DNA of 64,000 nt, taken from the NCBI RefSeq assembly GCF_013282625.1, contig NZ_CP054020.1, positions 2,480,001-2,544,000 of the forward strand, in the 5' to 3' direction. Source of the stretch: Thiomicrorhabdus xiamenensis. GTDB lineage: Bacteria; Pseudomonadota; Gammaproteobacteria; Thiomicrospirales; Thiomicrospiraceae. Made by a program: the position numbers and the translations under genes. Numbering within the stretch: position 1 is the first letter of the stretch; each line of letters opens with the position of its first letter. The notes under the pieces were generated by a model. That model did no database searches. It saw nothing but the letters and a program-made list of their open reading frames with translations, and was not told the origin of the DNA. Of the stretch, positions 51,984 through 62,298 are shown piece after piece.

Positions 51984-53200
51984 AGCACATAAACACCAAC
52001 CGGCCTGACTTTGATCAGGCTATCAGCCGCGAAAACACGCATGCCGAAAAATACGATCTGCGGCGCAAGCTGTTCGGCACCGACGACGTCCTGCCGATGT
52101 GGGTCGCCGATATGGATCTGCCGACCCCGCCGTTTATAATCGAGGCGCTGCAAAAACGTCTGCAACATCCGATCCTCGGCTATCCGCACACTCCCGACAG
52201 CGTTTATCAGGCAATTATCGACTGGCAGGCGCAGTATGGACTGGAGGTCAAAAAGAGTGAGATCGTGTTTACACATAATGTCGCCAATGGCTTTATGATG
52301 GCGGTCGGCGCCTATACCGCTCCGGGCGATGCGGTTATGCTGATGCCGCCGGTTTATCCACCTTTTTTCGATGCCATCAGCCGCCACCACTGCCAAACAG
52401 TCGAAGCCCCGCTGGTGTTGCAAGATAATCGCTATTCGATTGATTTCGCCGCTCTGGAAGCGAAAATCGAACAGTTTCACGTGAAACTGCTGCTTTTCTG
52501 CCACCCGCAAAATCCTTCCGGGCGGGTGTGGACGACACAGGAACTGACACAGCTGGCCGATATCTGCGTTAAACATCATGTGACGCTCGTCTCAGACGAG
52601 ATTCATGCCGATCTGACCTTTGCACCGAACCGGCATATTCCTCTCGCATCACTGGAACACCCGATCCGCGAGCAGACGATTACCCTTTCCTCTCCGGGTA
52701 AAACCTTTAACCTTGGCGGACTGCAAACCGGCTATGCCCTGATTGCGAACCGCAAACTCAAACAAACCTATCTGGAGTATGCCAAAGCGAACGCCATTTA
52801 CGATTTGAATCTGTTTGGACAGATCGCCTTGGAAGCCGCCTACAGCGAACAGGGCAGACAGTGGCGCGATCAGTTACTACAGCACTTTGCCGAGAATATC
52901 GAACTGCTGGAGAGCTTTTTCAAAACCCATCTGCCCAACGTCAGGCTGATGAAACCTGAAGCCTCATTTCTCGTCTGGCTCGATTTCCGGGAAATTTTCG
53001 ACGACCATCAGGCGTTAAAGAAATGGCTGATTGAAGATGCCAAACTCGGATTCAATGACGGTGAAAGCTTTGCCGGAGCCAGTCAGACCGGAACCGGATT
53101 TATGCGCGTGAATATCGCTGTTTCAAAAGAGACTCTCAATCAGGCGATCATGCAAATTAACAACGCAATCGGTAATTTAGCTCCCAGACAAAATAAATAG
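51968..53200 (+). CDS. ovoB: PLP-dependent C-S lyase, probable OvoB (MalY/PatB family)
   Basis: 410 residues, fold-type I PLP enzyme with PPVYPPFFDAI, CHPQNPSGRVW, VSDEIHADL and the PLP lysine in SSPGKTFNLGG. MalY/PatB enzymes cleave cystathionine-type C-S bonds; in ovothiol synthesis OvoB cleaves the sulfoxide made by OvoA. The 16-bp overlap with ovoA supports that role. The alternative is a general cystathionine beta-lyase. Confidence 0.85.
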   Translation: MEKTLKHINTNRPDFDQAISRENTHAEKYDLRRKLFGTDDVLPMWVADMDLPTPPFIIEALQKRLQHPILGYPHTPDSVYQAIIDWQAQYGLEVKKSEIVFTHNVANGFMMAVGAYTAPGDAVMLMPPVYPPFFDAISRHHCQTVEAPLVLQDNRYSIDFAALEAKIEQFHVKLLLFCHPQNPSGRVWTTQELTQLADICVKHHVTLVSDEIHADLTFAPNRHIPLASLEHPIREQTITLSSPGKTFNLGGLQTGYALIANRKLKQTYLEYAKANAIYDLNLFGQIALEAAYSEQGRQWRDQLLQHFAENIELLESFFKTHLPNVRLMKPEASFLVWLDFREIFDDHQALKKWLIEDAKLGFNDGESFAGASQTGTGFMRVNIAVSKETLNQAIMQINNAIGNLAPRQNK

Positions 53201-53359
53201 CCCCTCTTCTGATCAAGCTTTTGACTCCTTTCCTTAACTAAACTATTAATAAATTTGCAGTAGGTCAACTTCGCTCTCCCTTTAAAGTTGTTTAATAACC
53301 TAGATAAGCGCGATAAACGAATTAATCCAAAACCTAATTTGATCTAAAGGAGCCTGGCG

Positions 53360-54526
53360 ATGCGACAGATAATTTTATTTATCCTATTGATACCAGCGCT
53401 CTTTAGTTGCGCCATACCAACCGTTCATCAGAGTTATTACAAACCGGTCGTACAGGGTGAAGAATTGAAATACTCCGGGAACCTGTGTCACGGCGCAGCC
53501 GGAGCTCCTACAACCATGTTATGGACGCTATCTGACGGTATTAGTTTAGAACTCAAGACTTTTAAAAAAGAGGGAAATGGAAAAGTTGATATTAAACTCA
53601 CTGTTGCCGAAAATACGACAATAGAATGGGAACAAGGTGGAATTCAAATTCTCGCCGATAAAAAATCAATCCAGACTGTGGAACCTCAAGTTGTAACCAG
53701 GGCCTGCAAAGCTTCTCCATCAAATGGCATCATCAACTGGAATAATTTAATCGCTGTGCCAACAGCTTTTGATTCCAATGGCGTGCCCGCCAAACCTTTC
53801 TCAAGCAATTTAAGCTCACCATTTTTTTCGCTTAAAAACTTCACGCCCAAAACGGTCTCCTTACAAATTCCCGATATATCTACGTCCGAGAAAGCCCCAG
53901 CTCATATAGCCATGCATCCGACAAGCCTACTATTACACGAAGTCATAGTTCGATCGCTCCTTTCTTCATCTTCAAGAAACCGTGTCGTCTATATGACCGA
54001 AAATCAATTAGCTCGCTACCATAAAGAAGTTCACCAGTGTCAAAGCAACAGCGAGAAAAGCAAACACTTCTCATGCGAAGAGGCGGCCTATTTTAAATAC
54101 AAAACCTTCAAAGAGCCGCTCGGCGCTTTTCAGGCAAAAGGCCGATTGTGGCGTTTTCAAAGCGACACAGAAATGAACAACCTCAAAGGTTATCTGAATC
54201 TCAACCTGCCTGAAAAACCATTTAATTTTATCTGGTCAGGAAAGGAAATCACACTGCTTGATAAGGCGACCAAAGAGACACGCGGCATTGAACTGAGTAC
54301 TATGTCGGCCTGTTCAACGATCAAAGCTCAATTAGGCGATAAAATCATCGGGATCGGCGATAGAGGAACGACGGTCACGTTTTCGATGAATCTGGGAAGT
54401 ATAAAAGCTCAACGCTATCGGATAATCCTGCCGCCTTTACGTATTAATAACCAGCGCCGGATTCTTAAACCGATAGATTTGGAATTACGCCAATTCGAAC
54501 TGGGGGTTTTACCTATTAACTGCTAA
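53360..54526 (+). CDS. putative lipoprotein, unknown function
   Basis: 388 residues. The N-terminus MRQIILFILLIPALFSC carries a lipobox (LFSC, Cys17), so it is lipid-anchored in the periplasm-facing membrane. The mature part is mostly beta-rich by pattern with scattered cysteines (for example CHGAAG, CQSNSEKSKHFSCEEA) and I recognise no domain. The ribosome site is AAAGGAG. It follows ovoB by 159 bases but need not share its promoter. Base composition is more AT-rich than ovoAB. Confidence 0.7.
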   Translation: MRQIILFILLIPALFSCAIPTVHQSYYKPVVQGEELKYSGNLCHGAAGAPTTMLWTLSDGISLELKTFKKEGNGKVDIKLTVAENTTIEWEQGGIQILADKKSIQTVEPQVVTRACKASPSNGIINWNNLIAVPTAFDSNGVPAKPFSSNLSSPFFSLKNFTPKTVSLQIPDISTSEKAPAHIAMHPTSLLLHEVIVRSLLSSSSRNRVVYMTENQLARYHKEVHQCQSNSEKSKHFSCEEAAYFKYKTFKEPLGAFQAKGRLWRFQSDTEMNNLKGYLNLNLPEKPFNFIWSGKEITLLDKATKETRGIELSTMSACSTIKAQLGDKIIGIGDRGTTVTFSMNLGSIKAQRYRIILPPLRINNQRRILKPIDLELRQFELGVLPINC

Positions 54527-54558
54527 AAATCAAAATCCGACCCTTTAGCATAAAAAAG

Positions 54559-55119
54559 TCAGCTCGGAGTGATAAGGATCTGCTGTTCACCAAGTCCATC
54601 TAACCGTAACAGATTGCATTCCGAATTGTGATCCTGATGACTTAGCAGCCAGATCTGTTCGAAAGGATGGTGGTCAATCTGCTGAATAAGATGGGCATGT
54701 TCAGCAAAAGCTTCCGTCTGCCAATGCGGATTAAGGTTGCGGATAACCAGCCAGACTTTTTTCGAGTCATAGCGCTTCTGAGACTTTTTCAGCAACACCT
54801 CGTTCAGGGCTTCCAGCAGACGGTGCGTTGGCGGCGTCTTTTGTAAATGTCGCAAAGCGGCGCGGGTTTCGTCAGATAATTCCCGCCCGAGAATATGTTT
54901 CGCTTCCACTTCGCTGCCGTAAAGGTGTGCGATCTCCAAATCCAGACGTTCGCCATTCAGATAACAGCTGACATCGGGTTTACGCGGCGTATTGTGCCAG
55001 ATATGCCGCATTGGAATGCCAAACTGTTTTTCATAGCGGCGCATGAACAGTTTGGCCGCTTCATGTTCCAGATGTAACTTTTCGTGATCGCTCACTCTGT
55101 CCGCCTTCACGGCTTGCAA
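54559..55119 (-). CDS. unknown protein with possible PD-(D/E)XK-like core
   Basis: 186 residues. The stretch RKPDVSCYLNGERLDLEIAHLYG has the spacing of a PD...(D/E)-x-K nuclease core, but the final Lys is Ala, so catalysis is doubtful. The rest is helical and charged. It overlaps the mutarotase gene by 13 bases, so the two are co-transcribed. I cannot assign a function. Confidence 0.6.
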   Translation of the reverse strand: MQAVKADRVSDHEKLHLEHEAAKLFMRRYEKQFGIPMRHIWHNTPRKPDVSCYLNGERLDLEIAHLYGSEVEAKHILGRELSDETRAALRHLQKTPPTHRLLEALNEVLLKKSQKRYDSKKVWLVIRNLNPHWQTEAFAEHAHLIQQIDHHPFEQIWLLSHQDHNSECNLLRLDGLGEQQILITPS

Positions 55120-56015
55120 ATGGCAATTTGCATTTTGTGCTTGCTTTCCGCCGGTACGGTAACGAAATTATTCCAGACATTACCGTTTTCAATGCAAACA
55201 AACTCCTTCCAGTGACTGTTTTCGATATCGCTGAAACCTTTCACCGTCTCCGGGCCCGGGTTCCAGACAATACATGAGCGCGCATGAGAACTGTCGATCT
55301 GCAACACAGGTTCGCCCTGCACGCTAGCCTGTAGCGACGGCCCTGCATTCAGATAGACATTATCAATCGGGCTTTGCATAACGACCGGAGTTCCGACCAG
55401 ATTTTGCCGGTTTTGCTGCAAAGTTTCGATCTGTGTGGCGCCCTGCAACCCATCTAGCTGTAAAGTGTCGTCTGGCGGCAATCGGAAATAAGTATGCAGT
55501 GCCTCGGTCAACTGCAGATCGAATGCATTCAGGTTATGGGTTGTCAAAGACAGACTCAAGGTCTCGCCGACCACAACCTGCAGTTGCAGCGCGAAAGCAT
55601 AAGGCCAGATTGCCTGCGTTTCCTTGCTTGAAGAGAGCGAGAACAGAACCGTGGTCACTCCGCTGGGTAACTTTTCGACATTTTCCAAATGCCAGGACAT
55701 CTTGCGCACAAACCCGTGTGCTGGAGGCTGCGCACCTTCCTCCAAAAGTGCATTGAATTCGCTCTGATAACCGCTGAACCATGGCCAGCAGACCGGGATA
55801 CCGCCGCGTATCGCCGCCTTACCGTCAAAAACCGCCTGTTCGCTGACCCAGAGCAGATCTTCCTGCAAATCGCCGTTTTTATCTTTCGGGCAATAACTCA
55901 GCACCGTCGCGCCGTGAGCAGTCATGACCGCCTTTGCATAGTCGTTCTCCACCTCGATAACGCTTACAGCATCGCGCATGGAAAAAGTCACTCCGGGAAT
56001 ATGGGAAAACGGCAT
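55107..56015 (-). CDS. D-hexose-6-phosphate mutarotase (glucose-6-phosphate 1-epimerase)
   Basis: 302 residues of the aldose-epimerase fold, with the substrate blocks AIRGGIPVCWPWFSGY, PAHGFVRKMSW (catalytic His), LTEALHTYFRL and PGPETVKGFSDIENSHWKEFVCIE (catalytic Glu region). It interconverts anomers of hexose-6-phosphates such as glucose-6-phosphate. I chose ATG 56015 because AAGGAG lies 5 bases before it. Confidence 0.88.
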   Translation of the reverse strand: MPFSHIPGVTFSMRDAVSVIEVENDYAKAVMTAHGATVLSYCPKDKNGDLQEDLLWVSEQAVFDGKAAIRGGIPVCWPWFSGYQSEFNALLEEGAQPPAHGFVRKMSWHLENVEKLPSGVTTVLFSLSSSKETQAIWPYAFALQLQVVVGETLSLSLTTHNLNAFDLQLTEALHTYFRLPPDDTLQLDGLQGATQIETLQQNRQNLVGTPVVMQSPIDNVYLNAGPSLQASVQGEPVLQIDSSHARSCIVWNPGPETVKGFSDIENSHWKEFVCIENGNVWNNFVTVPAESKHKMQIAICKP

Positions 56016-56043
56016 TTCAACTCCTTGCTTGGAAAATTGCTTC

Positions 56044-56082
56044 AATAAAAAAAGCGGCAAATTAACACTAATTTACCGCTTT
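56044..56082 (-). terminator. intrinsic terminator of aroK-aroB
   Basis: Arms AGCGGCAAATTA (56053-56064) / TAATTTACCGCT (56069-56080) with one mismatch; on the minus strand a T-run follows. Confidence 0.85.
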
Positions 56083-56109
56083 CCTTTGTCAGGTCAATGA
56101 AGACGTCGA

Positions 56110-57195
56110 TTAAGAACGAAACTCATCCAAAGTCTGTTCCAGCAACTCGTACGGATAGTCGCCGGTGACATAAGCCTGTCCAATAGCTTTTAACAGAACC
56201 AGACGGATGGTTCCAGCCTGAACCTTTTTATCCCCGGCCATCAGATCAAGGAACTTCTGTTTGCTCATCTCTTCGACGGAAGGCGGCATAATCGGCAGAT
56301 TGGCGCGATCAAGGATTTTCGCAATGCGTTTTTCGTCTTCGGAAGTCAGATCGCCCATCAGCATCGACATATAGACCGCCTGCATGGTTCCGGCACTGAC
56401 CGCCTCACCGTGCAACCAGACGCCATAGCCCATGCCTGCTTCAATCGCATGTCCAAAGGTGTGGCCAAGATTAAACAGCGCGCGCAAGCCCGCTTCCTTT
56501 TCATCCTTGGCAACAATATCCGCCTTATTCTGGCAGGAGCGTTCGATCGCTTCGGAAAGCGCCTGAGGATCGCGTGCCAGCAATTTCTCAAGATTTTCTT
56601 CCAACCACTCGAAGAACGGCAAATCAACAATCAGACCGTACTTGATCACTTCCGCCAGACCGGCGGAAAGCTGGCGATCTTCCAGCGTATTCAGAGTATC
56701 CGTATCGATAATGACACATTCCGGTTGATGGAAAGCGCCAATCATATTTTTACCTAAGGGGTGATTGACACCGGTCTTTCCGCCAACCGAAGAGTCCACC
56801 TGCGCCAGCAGTGTGGTCGGAATCTGGATAAAGTTGACCCCGCGCTGATAAGCTGCCGCGGCAAAACCGGTCATATCACCGATAACGCCGCCACCTAAAG
56901 CAACCAACGTACATTTACGGTCAAAACGGTTCCCGATCAAGGCGTCAAACACTTTGTTCAGCTCTTCCAGCGTTTTGTATTGCTCGCCATCCTGCAGCAC
57001 GACCGAATGCGTATCAAAATCAGCAAACGCTTTTTCGCACTGTTGCAAATACAAAGGAGCAACGGTCTCGTTGGTGACAATCAGAACCTGAGTCCCTTGC
57101 ACATACGGCTTCACCAACTCGGCGCTGCCCAGCATGCCCTGACCAATAAAAATCGGGTAACTGCGTTCCCCCAAATCAACGGTTAATGTTTTCAT
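56110..57195 (-). CDS. aroB: 3-dehydroquinate synthase
   Basis: 361 residues. Motifs include [34 protein letters not shown], the metal-site region [17 protein letters not shown] and [13 protein letters not shown] (zinc-ligand His). Second step of the shikimate pathway, converting DAHP to 3-dehydroquinate. It follows aroK in the usual aroKB order with a 43-base gap. Confidence 0.96.
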   Translation of the reverse strand: MKTLTVDLGERSYPIFIGQGMLGSAELVKPYVQGTQVLIVTNETVAPLYLQQCEKAFADFDTHSVVLQDGEQYKTLEELNKVFDALIGNRFDRKCTLVALGGGVIGDMTGFAAAAYQRGVNFIQIPTTLLAQVDSSVGGKTGVNHPLGKNMIGAFHQPECVIIDTDTLNTLEDRQLSAGLAEVIKYGLIVDLPFFEWLEENLEKLLARDPQALSEAIERSCQNKADIVAKDEKEAGLRALFNLGHTFGHAIEAGMGYGVWLHGEAVSAGTMQAVYMSMLMGDLTSEDEKRIAKILDRANLPIMPPSVEEMSKQKFLDLMAGDKKVQAGTIRLVLLKAIGQAYVTGDYPYELLEQTLDEFRS

Positions 57196-57238
57196 TCTTT
57201 AAAAACCTTAAAGTCTCTTTAAAAGACACAAACTTTAA

Positions 57239-57763
57239 TTAAACGATGCCTTCCTGCTGCAAACGGTCATAAATCTTCTTTACAACTCGATGCACCGGAA
57301 CCTGCTGGGTTTCCACCACCATATCGGCCATTTCCAGATACCACGGCTCGCGGCGCTGCATCAGTTCAGTGAGCACCTGCTCCGGGTTATCGGTCTGCAA
57401 CAAAGGACGGCTGCGGTCATGACGGGTTCGCTGAATCAGCGAGTCTACCGACGACTGCAGGTAAACGACAAAGCCCCGGCTGCGCAAATGTTGACGGTTC
57501 GCTTCACGCTCGACCACTCCGCCGCCTGTCGCCAGAATCACGTCTTTGCGTTGCGACAACTCATCAATGACCAACTCTTCGCGATCCCTGAAACCGGACT
57601 CGCCTTCGATGTCGAAAATCATCGGAATAGTCGCACCTGTTCGCCCTTCGATCTCGTGATCGCTATCGACAAAATCATAGTGCAGCTTTTCGGCCAGCAA
57701 CTTTCCGACGGTGGACTTTCCGGCCCCCATGGGGCCAACTAAAAAAATACTTTCTCTATGCAT
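57239..57763 (-). CDS. aroK: shikimate kinase
   Basis: 174 residues: Walker [18 protein letters not shown], shikimate-binding [11 protein letters not shown] and [11 protein letters not shown], lid [11 protein letters not shown]. It phosphorylates shikimate at the 3-OH. First gene of the aroK-aroB unit on the minus strand. Confidence 0.96.
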   Translation of the reverse strand: MHRESIFLVGPMGAGKSTVGKLLAEKLHYDFVDSDHEIEGRTGATIPMIFDIEGESGFRDREELVIDELSQRKDVILATGGGVVEREANRQHLRSRGFVVYLQSSVDSLIQRTRHDRSRPLLQTDNPEQVLTELMQRREPWYLEMADMVVETQQVPVHRVVKKIYDRLQQEGIV

Positions 57764-58006
57764 AGCCGCATTGTAATGGATTTATGCCGGAAGCACTATT
57801 CTATCCCGGTGCTTTTGCGCAACTTAGCGGAATATTTATTCACGCCGACAAGACGCCCGCTTAAGCAAGATTCACTCATTCAGGTGCCATCTCTGGTAAA
57901 CTTATGCGACATTTCCTGACCGCGGCCTTTTTTAAGTCCGTTACCGAACAATCCGCCTAGGTTCGGAGAGAGGTCAGATTCTTAATATTTGCTTTGGAGT
58001 ATTTGA

Positions 58007-58624
<618 letters not shown>

Positions 58625-58842
58625 CCGGCACGACCGTTCGGAAAAGCTTCAATCCGGACGGCAATCCACCAAAATCCAACCGCTGTTTTCGGTTTGCCTG
58701 TAGTCGGAATCGGGTCAACATCGGTTTTTCCGACAAAACCTGACAAAAAACCTAAAAATCCGTAACTTACAGCATTTATTTTTAATCTCTGATTTGATAC
58801 ATTAACTCTTTACTCAAAAATATTTATGGGATCAAAGAAACA

Positions 58843-59067
58843 ATGGCACGCGTCACAGTCGAAGATTGTTTAACACAAGTAGAAAACCGTTTTGAATTAG
58901 TCATTCTGAGCGCTAAGCGCGCACGTCAATTGTCTTACGGCGCAGAAGCGACTCTTGAGTGGGATAACGATAAACCGACCGTAATGGCCCTTCGTGAATT
59001 GGCAGAGAACACCATCGACGGCAAGGTGGTTATGGAAGATCCTGATACTCCTCCATTTTTTAGCTAA
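58843..59067 (+). CDS. rpoZ: RNA polymerase omega subunit
   Basis: 74 residues, [20 protein letters not shown] with the AKRARQL helix of omega. It aids assembly of the beta-prime subunit and takes part in ppGpp binding. It lies between gmk and spoT, 22 bases before spoT. Slightly short compared with E. coli (91). Confidence 0.95.
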   Translation: MARVTVEDCLTQVENRFELVILSAKRARQLSYGAEATLEWDNDKPTVMALRELAENTIDGKVVMEDPDTPPFFS

Positions 59068-59089
59068 TCGCTAAGGAGAACCCGCCAGT

Positions 59090-61219
59090 ATGCCAACCCC
59101 CACTTCAATTGACGGATTAATTGAAAAGGCTTCATCCTATCTAAACGAAGAACAAGTTGAACGAATTAGACAGGCATTTGAGTTCGGCGCCCTGGCTCAC
59201 CAGGGACAGAAACGCAAAGCCGGTGGGGATTACATCTGGCATCCGGTGGCCGTCGCCGAAATTCTTGCCGAATACAAACTCGATCATGAAAGCATCATTG
59301 CCGCCATCCTGCATGATGTGGTCGAAGACACACCTTTTGACAAAAACGACATTATCGAACGTTTCGGCGAAAGCGTTGCCGACATGGTTGAAGGTGTCAC
59401 CAAACTAGCCAAAGTTAAATATAAGAGCGCCCAGGAAGCACACGCCGAAAGCTTCCAGAAAATGATGCTGGCGATGTCGCGCGACATCCGTGTCATTCTG
59501 ATCAAACTGGCCGACCGTCTGCACAATATGCGCACCATGGGTGCCATGCGCCGCGATAAACAGTATCGCATTGCCGATGAAACACTCGAAATTTATGCAC
59601 CGATCGCAGCCCGTCTCGGTATTCACGCCATCCGCATCGAACTCGAAGACCTGTGCTTTAAAGCCAAGCATCCGTACCGTTACGAAGTTCTGAAACATCG
59701 CCTGCAACAGGTTCGCGGCGGCCGCAACGAAGCCTTGAAACATATTGCCGACAACTTCCAGCACCGCCTGAATCAGGACGGCATCCCGGCAACCGTCATC
59801 GGTCGTGAAAAGCATCTGTACAGCCTGTACAGTAAGATGCGCAACCACAAATTTTCAGAAATTCTCGACATCTTCGCTTTCCGGGTAATTGTCGATACCA
59901 TCGACAACTGCTACCGAGCACTCGGTTCCGTGCACTCCTTGTACAAACCGCTACCGCTGCGCTTTAAGGACTATATCGCAGTACCGAAGAAAAACGGTTA
60001 TCAGTCGCTGCACACCACCGTAATGGGCCCCTACAATAACGCCCACCTGGAAGTGCAGATTCGTACCGAGCAGATGCATGAAGTCTCCGAACACGGGATC
60101 GCGGCGCACTGGCAGTACAAACAGAAAGGCGACGACGAAAACGAGATTTCCCAAGTCGATACACTGGCTCAGGAATGGGTTAAAAACCTGCTGGAAATTC
60201 AGCAGAGCACTGGTAACTCGCTCGACTTTCTGGAAAACGTCAAAATCGATCTTTTCCCGGAAGTCATCTATGTCTTTACGCCTAAAGGCGATATTATCGA
60301 CCTGCCACGCGGCGCAACCGCTCTCGACTTCGCTTATGCGCTGCATACTGATCTGGGTCACGCCACCAAAGGTTGCCGTGTCGATAAGAAAGCCTGCCCG
60401 TTGAGAACTGTACTGGAAAGCGGACAGAGCATCGAAATCATCAAAGGCAAAGAACCGGCTCCTCAGGCAAGCTGGCTGCAGTTTGTGACCACCGCCAAAG
60501 CGCGAACGCAAATCCGCCACTATATGCGCAATCTGAAAGCGAGCGACGCCATCGACCTCGGCGAACGCCTGCTGAATACCGCTTTACTGGCCAACCACCT
60601 TAGCCTGGGCAGTCTATCCGACGAAACCAAACAGACCGTTCTGGAAGAGTTGAACGTCGAATCCTGGCAGGATCTTCTTGGCGAAATCGGCAGCGGAAAC
60701 CGTATGCCGGCACTGGTGGCCAAACAGATTCAGGAATTTGCCGGCGAACCACTCACCGAGGAACAGAAGCAGGCGGCCAACACCACCCTGCCAATTACCG
60801 GTACCGAAGGGATGGTTATCCACTATGCGCACTGCTGCCACCCGATTCCGGGCGACTCGATTCTTGGCTTTATCAGTAAAGAGAAAGGTCTGGTCATTCA
60901 CCGCGAATGCTGCACCAATGTCAAACATCTGAAAAGTCAGGTGGATAAATGCATCGAGCTGCGCTGGGCCGATAATGTCGAAGGAACGTTCCTCGCGGAA
61001 CTGCAACTTGAAGTGGACAATGTACGTGGAAGTCTGGGAACAATCGCCAGCACCATCGCTTCAACCAATACCGACATCGACCGCGTACACTCGGATGACA
61101 AAGATGAAAGCTACAGCTTGATGAACTTTGTCATCAAAGTTCGTGACCGCATACATCTCGCACAAGTCATGCGCGTATTGAAACGCTTGCCGATTGTGCA
61201 GAAAATTCAACGAAATTAA
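59090..61219 (+). CDS. spoT: bifunctional (p)ppGpp synthetase/hydrolase
   Basis: 709 residues: HD hydrolase domain (HPVAVAEIL; ILHDVVEDT; LIKLADRLHNMRT), synthetase domain (YSLYSKMRNHKFSEILDIFAFRV; GYQSLHTTV), TGS (VYVFTPKGDIIDLPRGATALDFA), and a C-terminal ACT domain. The hydrolase signature HDVVEDT is intact, so it should degrade ppGpp, with the SpoT position next to rpoZ. It controls the stringent response. Confidence 0.95.
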   Translation: MPTPTSIDGLIEKASSYLNEEQVERIRQAFEFGALAHQGQKRKAGGDYIWHPVAVAEILAEYKLDHESIIAAILHDVVEDTPFDKNDIIERFGESVADMVEGVTKLAKVKYKSAQEAHAESFQKMMLAMSRDIRVILIKLADRLHNMRTMGAMRRDKQYRIADETLEIYAPIAARLGIHAIRIELEDLCFKAKHPYRYEVLKHRLQQVRGGRNEALKHIADNFQHRLNQDGIPATVIGREKHLYSLYSKMRNHKFSEILDIFAFRVIVDTIDNCYRALGSVHSLYKPLPLRFKDYIAVPKKNGYQSLHTTVMGPYNNAHLEVQIRTEQMHEVSEHGIAAHWQYKQKGDDENEISQVDTLAQEWVKNLLEIQQSTGNSLDFLENVKIDLFPEVIYVFTPKGDIIDLPRGATALDFAYALHTDLGHATKGCRVDKKACPLRTVLESGQSIEIIKGKEPAPQASWLQFVTTAKARTQIRHYMRNLKASDAIDLGERLLNTALLANHLSLGSLSDETKQTVLEELNVESWQDLLGEIGSGNRMPALVAKQIQEFAGEPLTEEQKQAANTTLPITGTEGMVIHYAHCCHPIPGDSILGFISKEKGLVIHRECCTNVKHLKSQVDKCIELRWADNVEGTFLAELQLEVDNVRGSLGTIASTIASTNTDIDRVHSDDKDESYSLMNFVIKVRDRIHLAQVMRVLKRLPIVQKIQRN

Positions 61220-61243
61220 TATCCATTATTAAGGAACAGAACT

Positions 61244-61630
61244 ATGCGCCAAGTTATCAGTACTGAAAATGCGCCTCAGGCGATTGGAACTTACTCTCAA
61301 GCGGTGCGCTTCGGCAACACCGTCTATCTATCAGGCCAGATCGGTCTGATTCCGGCTACGATGGAACTGGCCGAAGGTGAGATCAGCGAACGTATTCACC
61401 AGGTATTCAAAAACCTGAGTGCCGTCTGTGAAGCAGCGGGCGGAAGCTTGCAGGATATTGTTAAATTAAACATTTTCCTGACCGATATGAGCCACTTCGC
61501 AACCGTTAATGAAATTATGGCGCAATACTTCAAAGAGCCTTACCCTGCTCGTGCAGCCGTCGCGGTTAAAGAACTTCCGAAAAACACCGACGTTGAAATG
61601 GACGGTGTTATGGCTCTGTCGAGTTACTAA
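61244..61630 (+). CDS. ridA: RidA/YjgF-family enamine/imine deaminase
   Basis: 128 residues with the family blocks [27 protein letters not shown], and the conserved Arg in [15 protein letters not shown]. It hydrolyses reactive enamine intermediates from PLP enzymes. It follows spoT by 24 bases, a common arrangement in gammaproteobacteria. The start has AAGGA upstream. Confidence 0.93.
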   Translation: MRQVISTENAPQAIGTYSQAVRFGNTVYLSGQIGLIPATMELAEGEISERIHQVFKNLSAVCEAAGGSLQDIVKLNIFLTDMSHFATVNEIMAQYFKEPYPARAAVAVKELPKNTDVEMDGVMALSSY

Positions 61631-61641
61631 ACCTCTCTTCT

Positions 61642-61668
61642 CTCCGGGCTTGCCCCCTAAGCCCGGAG
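61642..61668 (+). terminator. GC-rich hairpin after ridA
   Basis: Perfect arms CTCCGGGCTT (61642-61651) / AAGCCCGGAG (61659-61668); a C/T-rich tract follows rather than a clean T-run. Confidence 0.65.
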
Positions 61669-61829
61669 CCCCCTCTCTTGTTCCCTTCCCTAAATTTTCC
61701 AAACTCAATTTTGATTTCAGACAAATTCCGAAAATAAATAGTTTTATACAATAAAAGCTCGTTTTTAATTGGCAAAAAAGTACACAACGCTTTGTAATCT
61801 TCTTCTGCCCTCCAAGAACAAGGCACTTC

Positions 61830-62279
61830 ATGACGAGCAAACCATTTTTGTGGACGATCATCCAGATATTGCTGCCTATCGCCTTGTGGCTGACGGGAGC
61901 CGCGTATTACTTTCTGGCTTCGGTTGGTTTAGGGATGGCATTTTCTCTGGAGACTCTTGAATATGACGCCGATTTTTTCAAAATCGTTGCCATAGGACTT
62001 GTTTCGCTATGTGCCATGGGCATAGCCTCTTATTTCAGCAGAGACAGACTTTCACAACTCATCTCATTCGCGCTTATTGCCACGTTTATCTTTTACGGCG
62101 TTTACAACGCTATCGGGCTTATTGAAGACCAGAACTCTACGCTTTCTATATGGCTGTTGTCCGTCGGCAGCCTATTTATTCCTCCTCTGCTTTGGATTCT
62201 CTGGCCTTTTAAACACCTCAGAAAAAGATATTTTGAAAACATAAGACTCGCATCTCATAAACAGCCTGAACAAGAATAA
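61830..62279 (+). CDS. small integral membrane protein, unknown function
   Basis: 149 residues with four hydrophobic segments (about 5-28, 45-65, 72-92, 100-125) and a charged C-terminus (KRYFENIRLASHKQPEQE). No motif recognised. It lies 19 bases upstream of the Sel1-repeat gene and may form a two-gene operon with it. Confidence 0.6.
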   Translation: MTSKPFLWTIIQILLPIALWLTGAAYYFLASVGLGMAFSLETLEYDADFFKIVAIGLVSLCAMGIASYFSRDRLSQLISFALIATFIFYGVYNAIGLIEDQNSTLSIWLLSVGSLFIPPLLWILWPFKHLRKRYFENIRLASHKQPEQE

Positions 62280-62298
62280 AATTTAACAAGAGAAAATC

